From: Amanita rubescens | Lineage: Eukaryota; Basidiomycota; Agaricomycetes; Agaricales; Amanitaceae | Assembly (NCBI GenBank): GCA_015039365.1 | Contig: WION01000418.1 | Span: 1 to 46,038, forward strand | Direction: 5' to 3' | DNA: 46,038 bases | Made by a program: the position numbers and the translations under genes | Notes under the pieces: generated by a model | Seen by the model: only the letters and a program-made list of their open reading frames with translations | Database searches by the model: none | Told to the model about the DNA's origin: nothing | Part shown: positions 1-8,558 of the stretch, one piece after another | Numbering within the stretch: position 1 is the first letter of the stretch | How the letters are laid out: every line of letters begins with the position of its first letter

Positions 1-23
1 GACACCGAGCAACTAGATGCATT

Positions 24-790
24 ATGGAGACAGATCGTAAATCAAGAGAAATCTGGTGCCTCACCGGAAAGATCCGAGATCTCTTGTCCAGTATCCAAGG
101 AGACACGGAATGGACCACAGCCGAATTCGCAGATGGAGTTCCCCTGCATCAACTCACTAGCGACCACATTGCGCAGATCAATAATGCGATCAGCGATCTC
201 GATCTTCATCGCCGAATCCGTACAACAGGCGATCTCATTGAGGAAGAACTGAAACGAGATAAGAAGGCTCCTCCTCCTCCTCGATCCGCATCACCCCAAC
301 CACCACCGTTATTCGCCACGGAGTCTGGAATATTCCTGTCCCCACTTCTCGACGAAACGACTCTCCACCTTCTCGACGACCTACGACCCGCAGTATGACT
401 AATGCCGCCAACCAATGCCCCCACCGCTACAACCGCTGCATTCACTGCCGAGGTAAACATGCCTCTGAGGATCACCATCTCGCTACTACAGTTCCTCCTG
501 TGTCTACTTTATCTACACACGCTCCCACGCGCCGACACGATCCGACGCGCGCGGTCCTTCCACTAAGAAGAAAGGACGTTCTCGAGCTACCACAGATACG
601 CCAATACCCCAGCTTCCACTAGCCGCCGCCCTCATCAGCCGAAGAAGAAGGGAAAGAAGAAGGCACACCACGCATCACAGTGTCAGGCATGTGTCAATGG
701 ACGACAGTGCGACGGAGCCGACGACGACGCATGCGGCCTTTATGGCGACTACGGCTATCAGCACGACGACAACGCCCATGCACCAACATG
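24..790 (+). pseudogene. gag-like retroelement remnant with zinc-knuckle
   Basis: Seen: an open frame from 24 (starting METDRKSREIW) continues, after a frame change near the CTC-rich stretch at 270-285, into a second frame. That frame carries a Cys/His cluster around 418-475 (CPHRYNRCIHCRGKHASEDH), preceded by an Arg/Ser/Pro-rich stretch. The same frame meets a stop at 620-622, then reads on to 790 through a Lys-rich run and a second Cys group (QCQACVNGRQCDG). Known: a basic linker followed by a Cys/His knuckle is typical of retrotransposon Gag. Inference: a Gag-like ORF broken by at least one frameshift and one stop. No protease, reverse transcriptase or integrase is visible, so this is a deleted or non-autonomous copy. 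It could instead be a decayed host zinc-finger gene. The left end may lie outside the window. Confidence 0.4.
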
Positions 791-1389
791 AACACCTGAA
801 AGTTTTGTTGTTGCGGTCAAACACCGTAGGGGAGAGCTAGTGTTACAACACGGTACGGACTCCCGCATTATGCTTACATGATACGTCGGACAGTTTATTT
901 TCTTTATGCATACCTATTCGTCGCTCCCCTTATGCTCGATTCATATGGACTAACTCGTTTTACTTGTTTATACCATCCCTTGTTCCACATATGACACCGT
1001 CCTTATACTTACTTCTGTACTTACCATTGTTCATTAATTAGTACGTCTCGTTGTACTTGCTAGTATAATATACTGCATGTATTCTAGAGTCGAACCCTAA
1101 GTTCGACTTAGCTGTTTATTGTCGTCTGGCAATATAACCTTACTCTTAACTCATCTACCACAATCGTCCTCAGATCCTAAGTCAACGTCTTGACTTAGAA
1201 TTGAACTTATAATCTTAACGTTTGACTTAAGACTTGTAATCGTGACTAGAGTTGCCGCTGCAACTTAAGTTGAGATTAACGAGTTCGTAACATCAATTTT
1301 CTTACGGTCACAGACTTCGGGCGCATGCGTGGGGAGGTACGAGTCGAGAGAACGGCGGAAACAAAAAATCACGGTAACGGTTCCCCGGT

Positions 1390-1785
1390 GAGTACTAGAG
1401 TTTCTGGTTTTCTGTCAGTTTGCTAACGGTATCATAGCCTGTCCTCCATTCGTCCTCGTCTGGCGGACTCAACACTCCAGCTCTTTTACACGCAGAAAAC
1501 GCGTCCGCGCCCCATCTTCCTCACAACACGGACATAGTACGGTTCAGTAACAAGAAGAGTGCCGACGTCGAACGCGATAATGACGGTTGCGATACCGATA
1601 CCGATACCAACTCCGATGCTTCGCAGTTCAGTACTCCATACTGCACCACCATCGAGCACGATGAAGGCTACGATGCCGATGCAGAGGATAGCGATAGCGT
1701 CTATACGCCTCGCTCCGGTGATCGACATAGTAACCTCGAGAGCGACGACGGCTATGACGCCGATGATGAAGACAACGGCCTCTAG
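1390..1785 (+). other. ATG-less acidic open frame
   Basis: One plus-strand frame stays open for about 130 codons but has no ATG. Its second half is strongly acidic and repetitive, with Asp-Thr runs (DTDTDTNSD) and two related motifs (EGYDADAEDSD and DGYDADDEDNG). The antisense reading (1486-1842) gives an unusually hydrophobic Ile/Val/Gly ORF that is probably a shadow. This could be an exon of a degenerate element-encoded protein or a chance product of GATACC-type microrepeats near 1585-1606. No function is proposed. Confidence 0.2.
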
Positions 1786-2200
1786 CTTCGGTTTTCTTGC
1801 ATGTTGGCGCCCCTTTCTTGCTATCGAATAGTCGTTTCGCACTTACAACCTTTCTTGTGATTTTGAACTCTAGTTATATACATTGTAATCTACGTGTAGT
1901 CAAATATAATAGTGTTGCCTGTTTACGGTGTGACAACTATGCAATTGCAATCTATTATAATCTACATGACTAATCTGAGTCCGGTCTGTTGAAACTAGGG
2001 GTAACAAGTCCCTAGCGAGCAGCGCAGTTTAGTACATGGAATGTACTACTTACCGAGTGTGGTGTGGAGTTGTTAAGAGCTTACTGGAGCTGGGGCTCAA
2101 CAGTAGACAGTAGAGAGGATAATAGGATAGGGATTGACGCTACTAGAGTACAGTTTATATACTACTAAACTACAAATAAGTACAAAGAGTCTTATCAGTA

Positions 2201-2313
2201 TGAGTCAAAGGTATTTGACTCATAAGGTGTCATTCCACAGCAATGCACAGCTATTGTACAGCAATGCATAGCTTTGCGCAGCACTTGACTCATCAATTAT
2301 ATTGACTGACTCA
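2201..2313. promoter_or_regulatory. cluster of four TGACTCA (Gcn4/AP-1-type) sites
   Basis: Perfect TGACTCA heptamers lie at 2216-2222, 2286-2292 and 2307-2313, with one reverse-complement copy at 2201-2207. That is four in 113 bp. Between them a 20-23-bp motif (ACAGCAATGCA) is repeated. TGACTCA is the core site of Gcn4/CPC1-type bZIP factors. A role as a stress-responsive enhancer of the LTR-like region is inference. Confidence 0.4.
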
Positions 2314-2370
2314 TCACATTATCAATCTTCAATGTGATAGGTCGATAACCATAACGTATATATGTCTTCT

Positions 2371-2595
2371 ATTCTCATGTCAACATATATTCACATCATC
2401 AATAGTTCCACTATTATGATTGGATGATCTTATGAGAATATCTCCAGGATATTCTCATGTCAGAATATGTTCTCATCATCAATCATCCACTATTATGATT
2501 GGTAGATGAGTATGAGAATATGTCGAATATATTCTCATGTCAATATATTATCTCACACTCAATCATCCACTATTATGATTGGTTGAGAGACGAGT
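2371..2595. repeat. 80-bp tandem repeat, hairpin-forming units
   Basis: The phrase ATTCTCATGT recurs at exactly 2371, 2451 and 2531, a period of 80 bp. The third unit is incomplete. Each unit contains CCACTATTATGATTGG flanked by AATCAT/ATGAT, and opens with ATTCTCAT and closes with ATGAGAAT. Each can therefore fold into a nested hairpin. The copies differ by several substitutions. Confidence 0.75.
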
Positions 2596-2779
2596 AAGTA
2601 ACTGAGCGTTATTACATTAGTTAGTGTAAACTAATGATATCACTTATATTTACTATATACTGTATGTATATCGTATATTATAAGTTCAACACGGTCGACC
2701 TTGATTGAAATCGGTCATAATCACGATTAGCCGATTATACTCTCTTGGCAATCACCGAGACCTTTTGTTGATGGCACGC

Positions 2780-2810
2780 CACGTGTCCAGCAGCCAACGG
2801 TATAAATTGG
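2780..2810 (+). promoter_or_regulatory. CACGTG box and TATA box of the secreted-protein gene
   Basis: CACGTG lies at 2780-2785 and TATAAATT at 2801-2808. The TATA box is about 70 bp upstream of the ATG at 2872, a normal distance for a TATA-containing fungal promoter. Assignment to this gene is by position only. Confidence 0.45.
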
Positions 2811-2871
2811 CGCGATTTCCCAACCCACCTCAGAGCTGGTCTCCCCATTGCTGTCCCGCATCACTCCCATC

Positions 2872-3458
2872 ATGTTATTCTCATATCCACTACTTTTATT
2901 CCTGCTTGCCACATTTGTGACGGCGCTTCCCCTGGAAAAGAGGTTGACCGAGACACTACTTGCACGGACAGGCTTCCTACATGATACAAAATGGATACTA
3001 GTGCGTTATTGTTCCTCGTAGCTCTCACCATGCTGATATTTTGCAGACGGTAAATCTCATTACTTTTAGCTCATGTTCTTGCTATCTCACGTAAGGTGAC
3101 AAGGAACCGAAGAGAACAAAACCTTCTAGTTTGACCTTCGAGGGGGACGAGAATTCTATCACCGCGGTTCTATACGACGATGGTACTCCGCCGCCGCCCC
3201 GTTCCGCGCCGAATTGGCGTCCGGCGAAGCTTCCATTATCTACATTGGAAAAACATGGTGGATATCTATTAGAAGGCGTGTGGCGTCAAACATCCGTCAG
3301 TGGCAACCTTTTATTTGATTTTGATGCGCCTTAATCACCACTCCTTGCAGCCCAAGTCCCAGGCTGGCAATTACATTAAAATCGAAGTCAAATACGGAAG
3401 ATATTTTGTTGAAAAAGTACCACCGCCCTATGATGAAAAGCCAGATTCTAATCATTAG
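2872..3458 (+). CDS. small secreted protein with KR processing site
   Basis: Seen: the ATG at 2872 opens a clear signal peptide (hydrophobic core LLLFLLATFVTA), then LPLEKR, a good Kex2-type dibasic site. Exon 1 runs to 3000 and ends at GTGCGT. One or two short introns follow, with acceptors TTGCAG at 3046 and probably one near 3103. An exon then reads from about 3104 to 3295 (contains TFEGDENSITAVLYDDG and a PPPPR stretch). An intron at 3296-3350 is followed by a last exon ending HH-poor, Lys/Tyr-rich, with the stop at 3456-3458. The protein is about 125-130 aa, with no recognisable domain and no Cys-rich pattern. Known: such proteins are common in the secretomes of mushroom-forming fungi. 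A role as an effector is inference. The second intron boundary is uncertain. Confidence 0.55.
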
Positions 3459-5117
3459 AGTATGGTGACAAGTGGAAAAACTTTATATTCAGCACAGTTT
3501 TACGTCGAATAATGTGTGCTTGTGCCGTAGGACTAGTTTGTACCTAAACTTCCACCGCAGACAAAAGCACAACTGAATCGCGATAATGGACATAATGCGC
3601 TCGCATAGCGCATACAGTCACGGAGTATTGGAAACGAGCGCTCACTAAGTGCTGGGGTTCATCTAGTAGCTAAATTCATGATATAAGCATTATGGCCTTC
3701 GGAAAGGTATGAGCTCGCACCAAACGAAAAATCATTTCATTCATTCGACGTGGACAATACACACACTACCTAGGTTGACGTTCCTGATGCATCGAAAAAT
3801 GTAGCCCTCCAGCGTAAAAAAAATGCAAAACTCCGAGAGTCACCTGCGCATCGGGAAGTTCCTTAGTACTGTCGAGTTGCTGAAGACATCGACTACGACG
3901 ACGTTATGTAGAGTCCTCTCCCCTCTGAAAGAAGAGCCGAGAGCACGAATTATCAACTTGCGCAGATTGAGGCCCACGGGACAATGTCTAGAAGCCTGTT
4001 AGTGACAGAAACGGCGATATAGTCAACTAGAGAGAATGAACGGAATAAGGAAATGTAAAACATAATGTTTATCGTGTGGTCGAATTACATTGTCCAGGCA
4101 TTTTGCGGTCCGAGGCTTTTAGTGAAACTCGAGGTGATTGGTCTACCAAATTCACGTCAAGATAATACGCACATCCTAAACGTGGTGAGACGTAATACGA
4201 GGAAAGGTTGGACGTGGCTTGAAGAGTAGGATAGGAGCGTAATCGAAACCTCTCGTGCAGAACCGATTGAAAATCTTACCGTTTCGGGGCGTCAGCGATC
4301 GCGTTCCATGTGCACATCGACACCCATGTGACGTCCGGTGGCCTTTTAATAATGCGTACGCTGCCGCGTCCCATGACAGCGACATTCCTCAAGCTCAGAC
4401 AATGGACAGGCGCACAGGGATGAGGGCACTAGGAGGATCAACCGAGAAAATGACAAACGAGATCCTGCAAGTGATAAAGGAGGAGATGATGCGAAACCAG
4501 GAAAGCGCCGAGAACGTTGGATTCGGCAAAGGATCTGTAGTATGATCAATTGTGGATACATTGCACACGGTGGAACAATACCCGCATTTCATGGATATTC
4601 ATCATGGCTCGACATACGGGATGGCTTGTCCCTTAGTAGATGACTCGGTGTGTCAAAGATAGGGCAAATGAAATGAAAGGAATCGCACCTTCTTCCTTGT
4701 TCCTAAATCAATATCCTCCTTTCCGACGCAACAGCGGGTATTCAAGAGAAGCTCATCAAGGGACAGGCATGGCCAGACACGTGTGGGAGAGAATCGCTGT
4801 AAATAAACCAAAACAACAGAGAAGTCGGCGGATCGAGTCGCGTTGGGCTCGTGAATATGGGGAAGCTGAGCGTCGCAATTCTGGTCCGCCCCGGCGTTAT
4901 ATCGGACGTGCAAGACGGGCAATAGCAAAATCCCTCACGTGGATGAAGAGGAGAAAGTGCGAGTACTAGCGAAACGAGTTATCGTTTGAATATACTTGGG
5001 ATCTAAACGTAAGCTATCCCCGCAGAACCCGAGTCACGGCAGCGTGGCAGCGCGGCGGCGTCCGTGAACAGCGCTCCTAACTATGAAAACTTCTACCACG
5101 ATAGATGCATATCTGGG
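3459..5117. other. no supported gene
   Basis: About 1.65 kb without a recognisable gene. Two plus-strand open frames (4255-4545 and an Arg-rich one at 4640-4969) have no recognisable motif, no clear introns and opposite-strand competitors of similar length. I treat them as chance. Confidence 0.5.
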
Positions 5118-5859
5118 TCAAGACAAGCCTTCCTTGCATTACTCGCTCTTTTCTTGGTCTGCATGACCCAGGCACGCCTTGTCAATATCAGTGTCGACGA
5201 CTCGCACCTACGGTGACCTTACAACAGGTCAAGAACCGGTCTACCACCCCATTGGGAGCCCTCGGTATGGTCCGGAGGGCTCATATTCCGATTCCGACAT
5301 AAGCAGAGGAGGCTCATTGCCTCAGTCCTTGACACCTCCTTCAATCGGCCACCACACCAGAGCGATGACGTTACAGTGAGCAATAACGACCTGCCGTGCC
5401 AAAATTCTATTTATAATGCAAATTCGGGCCCCTTCGAAGACATCTTACGCGATCAACGTAGCATAACCCGCTTACCTGCATTTCGCTTGGCAAGTGAACC
5501 CGTAACACTTGTGCCTTTTCCACCAGGGTATCAGCCGCTTCATGTACGCACGAAGAATAGTAGAGATGGACTCTGAAGCGAAAACGACATGTAAAAACGT
5601 CCATGACGATCAATAATACGCGGGTGGCGGCTCATCAGACAGCCCTTGAGCCCAATCAGACGAGAGCTGCATTTGCAACTGCTCAATTTGGGTGTTGATC
5701 GTATCTGCTCCCGCATAGCGTCCATGTCACGCTCCGTTCCTTACCATCAACATCAGCACGCACATCATCAAAGTCAACGTCATCGGCTCCGCCCTCGGTA
5801 TCAACACCAATATCATCGCCGACTACCCCAACGTCAACATTATCGACAGTGAACTCCTC

Positions 5860-5866
5860 TTCTCAG
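5860..5866. repeat. left target-site repeat TTCTCAG
   Basis: TTCTCAG sits at the end of the Ser/Thr linker of the split gene. The same seven bases recur at 7244-7250, on the other side of the inserted element. With one mismatch the repeat extends to nine bases (T[C/G]TTCTCAG). Confidence 0.6.
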
Positions 5867-6124
5867 CGGTGATATCAGTTGGTAGTCTCAAGACCACCCG
5901 TAAATTTACGGAACAATGATCTAAGATTAGCCCCGTATTCCGATATCAGACTTAGCCTATGTTTTTGGCTACGTGAATAGTATATAGCTGGTAGTCTTAG
6001 CCTACTATACTTATAATATATTTATTTACAGTCTTGGGCTATGTGTAAGGTACAGTTGATTACAGCAGGCCGGATGGGTGATGTACACAGAAGGGTTGGT
6101 GGGTGGTGTGGGGCTTCCGGGAGT

Positions 6125-6500
6125 GCAAGGTTTTAGGGTACACGAGGCTTGGTGGGCAGCGGTGGGCAGTGGTGGGCGGTTTCAGCATGCGTTTGATCAC
6201 ACACAGTGGGCTGTTTGGGGTGTGCGAATCTTTGTTAGCCTCACTGGGCCTGTGATAGACGTGGTACGCACCTGGACAGCAGTGGGAGCAGCTTGAGGCT
6301 TTGTTCGTGGCAGTGGCCTGTTTGGGGTGCGCAGGACTTTGTTAGCATCGCAGCAGGGAAGGGGTGGGTGCTGTATGCACCTGGATCATTGCAGTGGGCT
6401 GTTTTGGGCTTTGTTGAAGGGCGGTAGGAGAGTATGAGGCGCGCGGGGCTTCGTTTGATGCGATGTTCAGGTGTGGACTCGGAGTCAGAGAACTATCGCA
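6125..6500 (+). repeat. left array of ~109-bp units inside the element
   Basis: The unit contains GTACGCACCTGG, AGCAGTGGG, GTTTGGGGTGCGC and TTTGTTAGC. The TTTGTTAGC motif starts at 6231 and 6338, and a weaker TTCGTTTGATG version starts at 6450, for spacings of about 107 and 112. A degenerate copy precedes them near 6130. The orientation is opposite to the array at 6540-6960. Confidence 0.65.
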
Positions 6501-6539
6501 AGTGTGATATGTGACATGTGACACCAATCAGTTGTCCTT

Positions 6540-6960
6540 TGTGCTTCGCGTTTCTCTCAGTCTGCCACCACCACCTTCTCGCTCCCATCCCGCCGCTCAC
6601 CCAGGAATGTATCATCCTACGCCCGCACCCAAGAGGCTGCCACCCAAACCGCTCCCCCGCTGCCCAGGTGCGTACCGCATCCATCCCAATACCCACCGAG
6701 GCTAACAAAGTCCCGCGCAAACAGTGCCTCGTGTGTGACCCAATGCGCCCCGAAACCCCCCACCGCTGCCCACCCAGGTATGCACCATGTCCATTCCATG
6801 CCCAGCGAGGTTAACAAAGCTCCGCGCACCCCAAACAGCCCAAAAAAGCTCTAGGGTCTGAACCACACCCCCCGCCACCCACTCAAGTGCGTACTGAGCC
6901 TATTCCATACCCGGTGAGGCTAACGAAACCCCGTGCACGGCCGGGTGGTACGTCATTGCG
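6540..6960 (-). repeat. right array of ~109-bp units, inverted
   Basis: The reverse complement of the left unit is repeated. GCTAACAAAG begins at 6701, GTTAACAAAG at 6810 and GCTAACGAAA at 6919, exactly 109 bp apart each time. The CCGCTGCCCAGGTGCGTACC portion recurs with the same period. The open frames here (for example 6493-6829) are repeat shadows. Confidence 0.7.
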
Positions 6961-7243
6961 CCAGAACCCTGAATGGGCTAATCACATCTTTTATACTAGG
7001 CTCGCTACCGTAAACGTGGATGCGAAAGTTGGTCGTCTTTGATTTTGCTGGTAGACTTACATCACTTTGTGGCCAAGACAGTCTATCACCTAATCATTAT
7101 CAATGTAATAGGCTAAGACTATCATGCGAGTTGGACTACTGTAGGCTTAGACTAATAGCTATGCAAAAACCCAAGGGGAAAGTCTAAGACAACTGTGCCA
7201 TGAAAACAAGGCATAGTCTTAAGATTATGGGCTGAAAATGGTG

Positions 7244-7250
7244 TTCTCAG
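7244..7250. repeat. right target-site repeat TTCTCAG
   Basis: Second copy of the seven-base direct repeat flanking the element. It is followed directly by TCATTTAAAACC, which leads into the membrane helix of the host gene in the same frame as the linker left of the element. Confidence 0.6.
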
Positions 7251-7676
7251 TCATTTAAAACCGATGCCGGCGCGATCGCAGGCGTCGTGATCGGAGGTGT
7301 TGCTCTGGGAACAACCATCGCAACATTTTTTGTCTGGTTCTATACAAGCCACAAGTCTTCCCATCCCGTCACTCAAAAGTCTCCACAGACAAGCGAACTC
7401 ACGATACTTTCCTCGCCTTCATCTCCTACCGCGCCTACGCAATCGGAGTCTCAGCCTGCCCCTCAAAACCCCTATGTGTGTGGTCCGGTTCTTATTGCCA
7501 TTCGAGCTGGCGTGCTGATACAAACGTCGTAGGATCCTGATGACATACCTACTACGACTACTGTTCCGAGGGTTAGAACCGACTCAGAGGCCACGTTGAT
7601 GAGCAAAATGTTTTCCACCACAGAACCGTTTTGGGGTCAAGTCGGACAATACTACCACGGTGTGCCCGAAGTTTAA

Positions 7677-8558
7677 ATAAGGTTTTTCATAATCACCCTG
7701 CAACAATCATAGGCACTTGGATACTTTTTTACTCTTATCTCGTTTATTTCTTCACTTTTCTGCAGAGGGAAATTGTTCGGGTCGTCAGGTAAACATAAAA
7801 AAGACTAATATGTATTAGAAAGGACAGAACGTCATTTGGGCACCCATGTGGCAACACTATGACATATCTACATCTACCCATCATATTTCGCCAGTGTTCT
7901 CGGCGCATTGCTAATCTCAGGCGATTCTACTCCGCCAATCCTCTCGTAGCTTCCGCATGCAATGTTCCACTAAAACTCCACGGACGGTTCCGATGCATTC
8001 GGTAGAGCTGCCAGGGTGTCGATGGGTATATTCCTTCTTGATTTCGTTGACGTAGTGGATAGATAGGGACCTGAGATTTAATCTCGAAAGCCTGCCAGAC
8101 GTCAATAGCAATGTAGTTGAGCGATTTGCGTCTCATGTTGGGATAAGCGTTAAATCCGACGCGCGACGCGAAATCGCCGTGGCTTCGAACCGGGCCGGAC
8201 TCTTTGCGCGTATTTGACATTAGTTATTATTGACTAGACCAAATAACGGCTGGTCGGCCCGCTCAGTTTCAATGCAGCCACGTTTTGACCAGTATTCGCC
8301 TGGTACCGAGAAACGAAGACATGTCCATCGATTGGGTGCTTCTACTACTGCCTATTGCCCGAAGAACCGATTGGCTCAGCAGAACATCAACTAGTGCCTC
8401 AGCTTCAACCGCATCACATGTTGACGAACGACGAAAACCGTAAGGCAGTGCCAGCCTGAGATTAATAGGCTAGCCGCTCGTGCCAATTCCGGAAAACCTC
8501 TTACCACGTTGCACTCAAGCTAAGGGATTCGTTATCATTACCCATCCACAAGTTCTCC
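7677..8558. other. no supported gene
   Basis: Includes the 3' region of the split gene. A 97-codon minus-strand frame (7927-8220) has an ATG but no recognisable motif and is not duplicated in block B. It is left uncalled. Confidence 0.45.

Larger units (their letters stand above)
841..2690 (+). mobile_element. LTR-like non-coding region
   Basis: Directly downstream of the gag-like remnant, a purine-rich tract (AGGGGAGAG, about 826-834) is followed by TGTTACAACA at 841. This is the arrangement expected for a polypurine tract and the 5' end of a 3' LTR. The following 1.85 kb is AT-rich, has no convincing protein gene, and contains the TGACTCA cluster and 80-bp repeats listed separately. A possible CA end lies near 2690 (TTCAACA). 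No matching 5' LTR is inside the window, so the limits are guesses. The unusual length (about 1.85 kb) argues for caution. Confidence 0.25.
5867..7243. mobile_element. foldback-type DNA element, non-autonomous, 1377 bp
   Basis: Seen: the interval is bounded by the direct repeat TTCTCAG. Its two ends (5867-5894 and, inverted, 7216-7243) share an imperfect terminal inverted repeat with the core TCAG, four variable bases, then TARTCTYAAGAC. Just inside, both ends carry several copies of TAGTCTTAGCCT-like motifs in opposite orientation. The centre (about 6060-6960) is built of a roughly 109-bp unit arrayed in one orientation on the left and inverted on the right, so the element can fold on itself. 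No transposase frame is present. Known: foldback elements have long arms of direct repeats, and Mutator-like elements give 9-bp target duplications. Joining the flanks through one TTCTCAG keeps the host reading frame from linker to membrane helix, which supports these borders. The class (FB, MULE-derived, or other) is not decided. Confidence 0.7.
5118..7676 (+). pseudogene. membrane-anchored secreted glycoprotein gene split by a DNA element
   Basis: Seen, in order: a signal-peptide-like segment (FLALLALFLVCMTQA) running into LVNISVDD and, one base out of frame, TYGDLTTGQEPVYHP (about 5175-5245). Then a decayed middle, and a Ser/Thr-rich linker at 5749-5866 (STSSAPPSVSTPISSPTTPT). After the inserted element comes a membrane anchor at 7265-7345 (DAGAIAGVVIGGVALGTTIA). 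After a short intron (about 7474-7531) a cytoplasmic tail follows, with its stop at 7674-7676. Known: the N-terminal (S)VDDTYGD...PVY motif, Ser/Thr linker and GAIAGG-type helix mark a large agaricomycete family of unknown function. No clear ATG begins the signal peptide. The frameshift near 5195 and the insertion make it a pseudogene. A relative lies at 19498-20290. The family assignment rests on recalled motifs. Confidence 0.65.

Noticed and set aside
1486..1842. Hydrophobic minus-strand ORF resembling a membrane protein
   Set aside because: Ile/Gly/Val richness comes from GATACC-type microrepeats; the opposite frame is a better coding candidate and neither is convincing.
5646..5852. His/Gln/Arg-rich ORF
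   Set aside because: It is a frame shadow of the Ser/Thr-rich linker (STSSAPPSVSTP) of the split glycoprotein gene.
6078..6829. Several open frames in the middle of the inserted element on both strands
   Set aside because: They follow the 109-bp repeat and appear in all frames; no transposase motif.
6125..6960. Regular repeats that might be read as a CRISPR-like array
   Set aside because: Units are long, contiguous, without unique spacers, inverted at the centre, and the host is a fungus.
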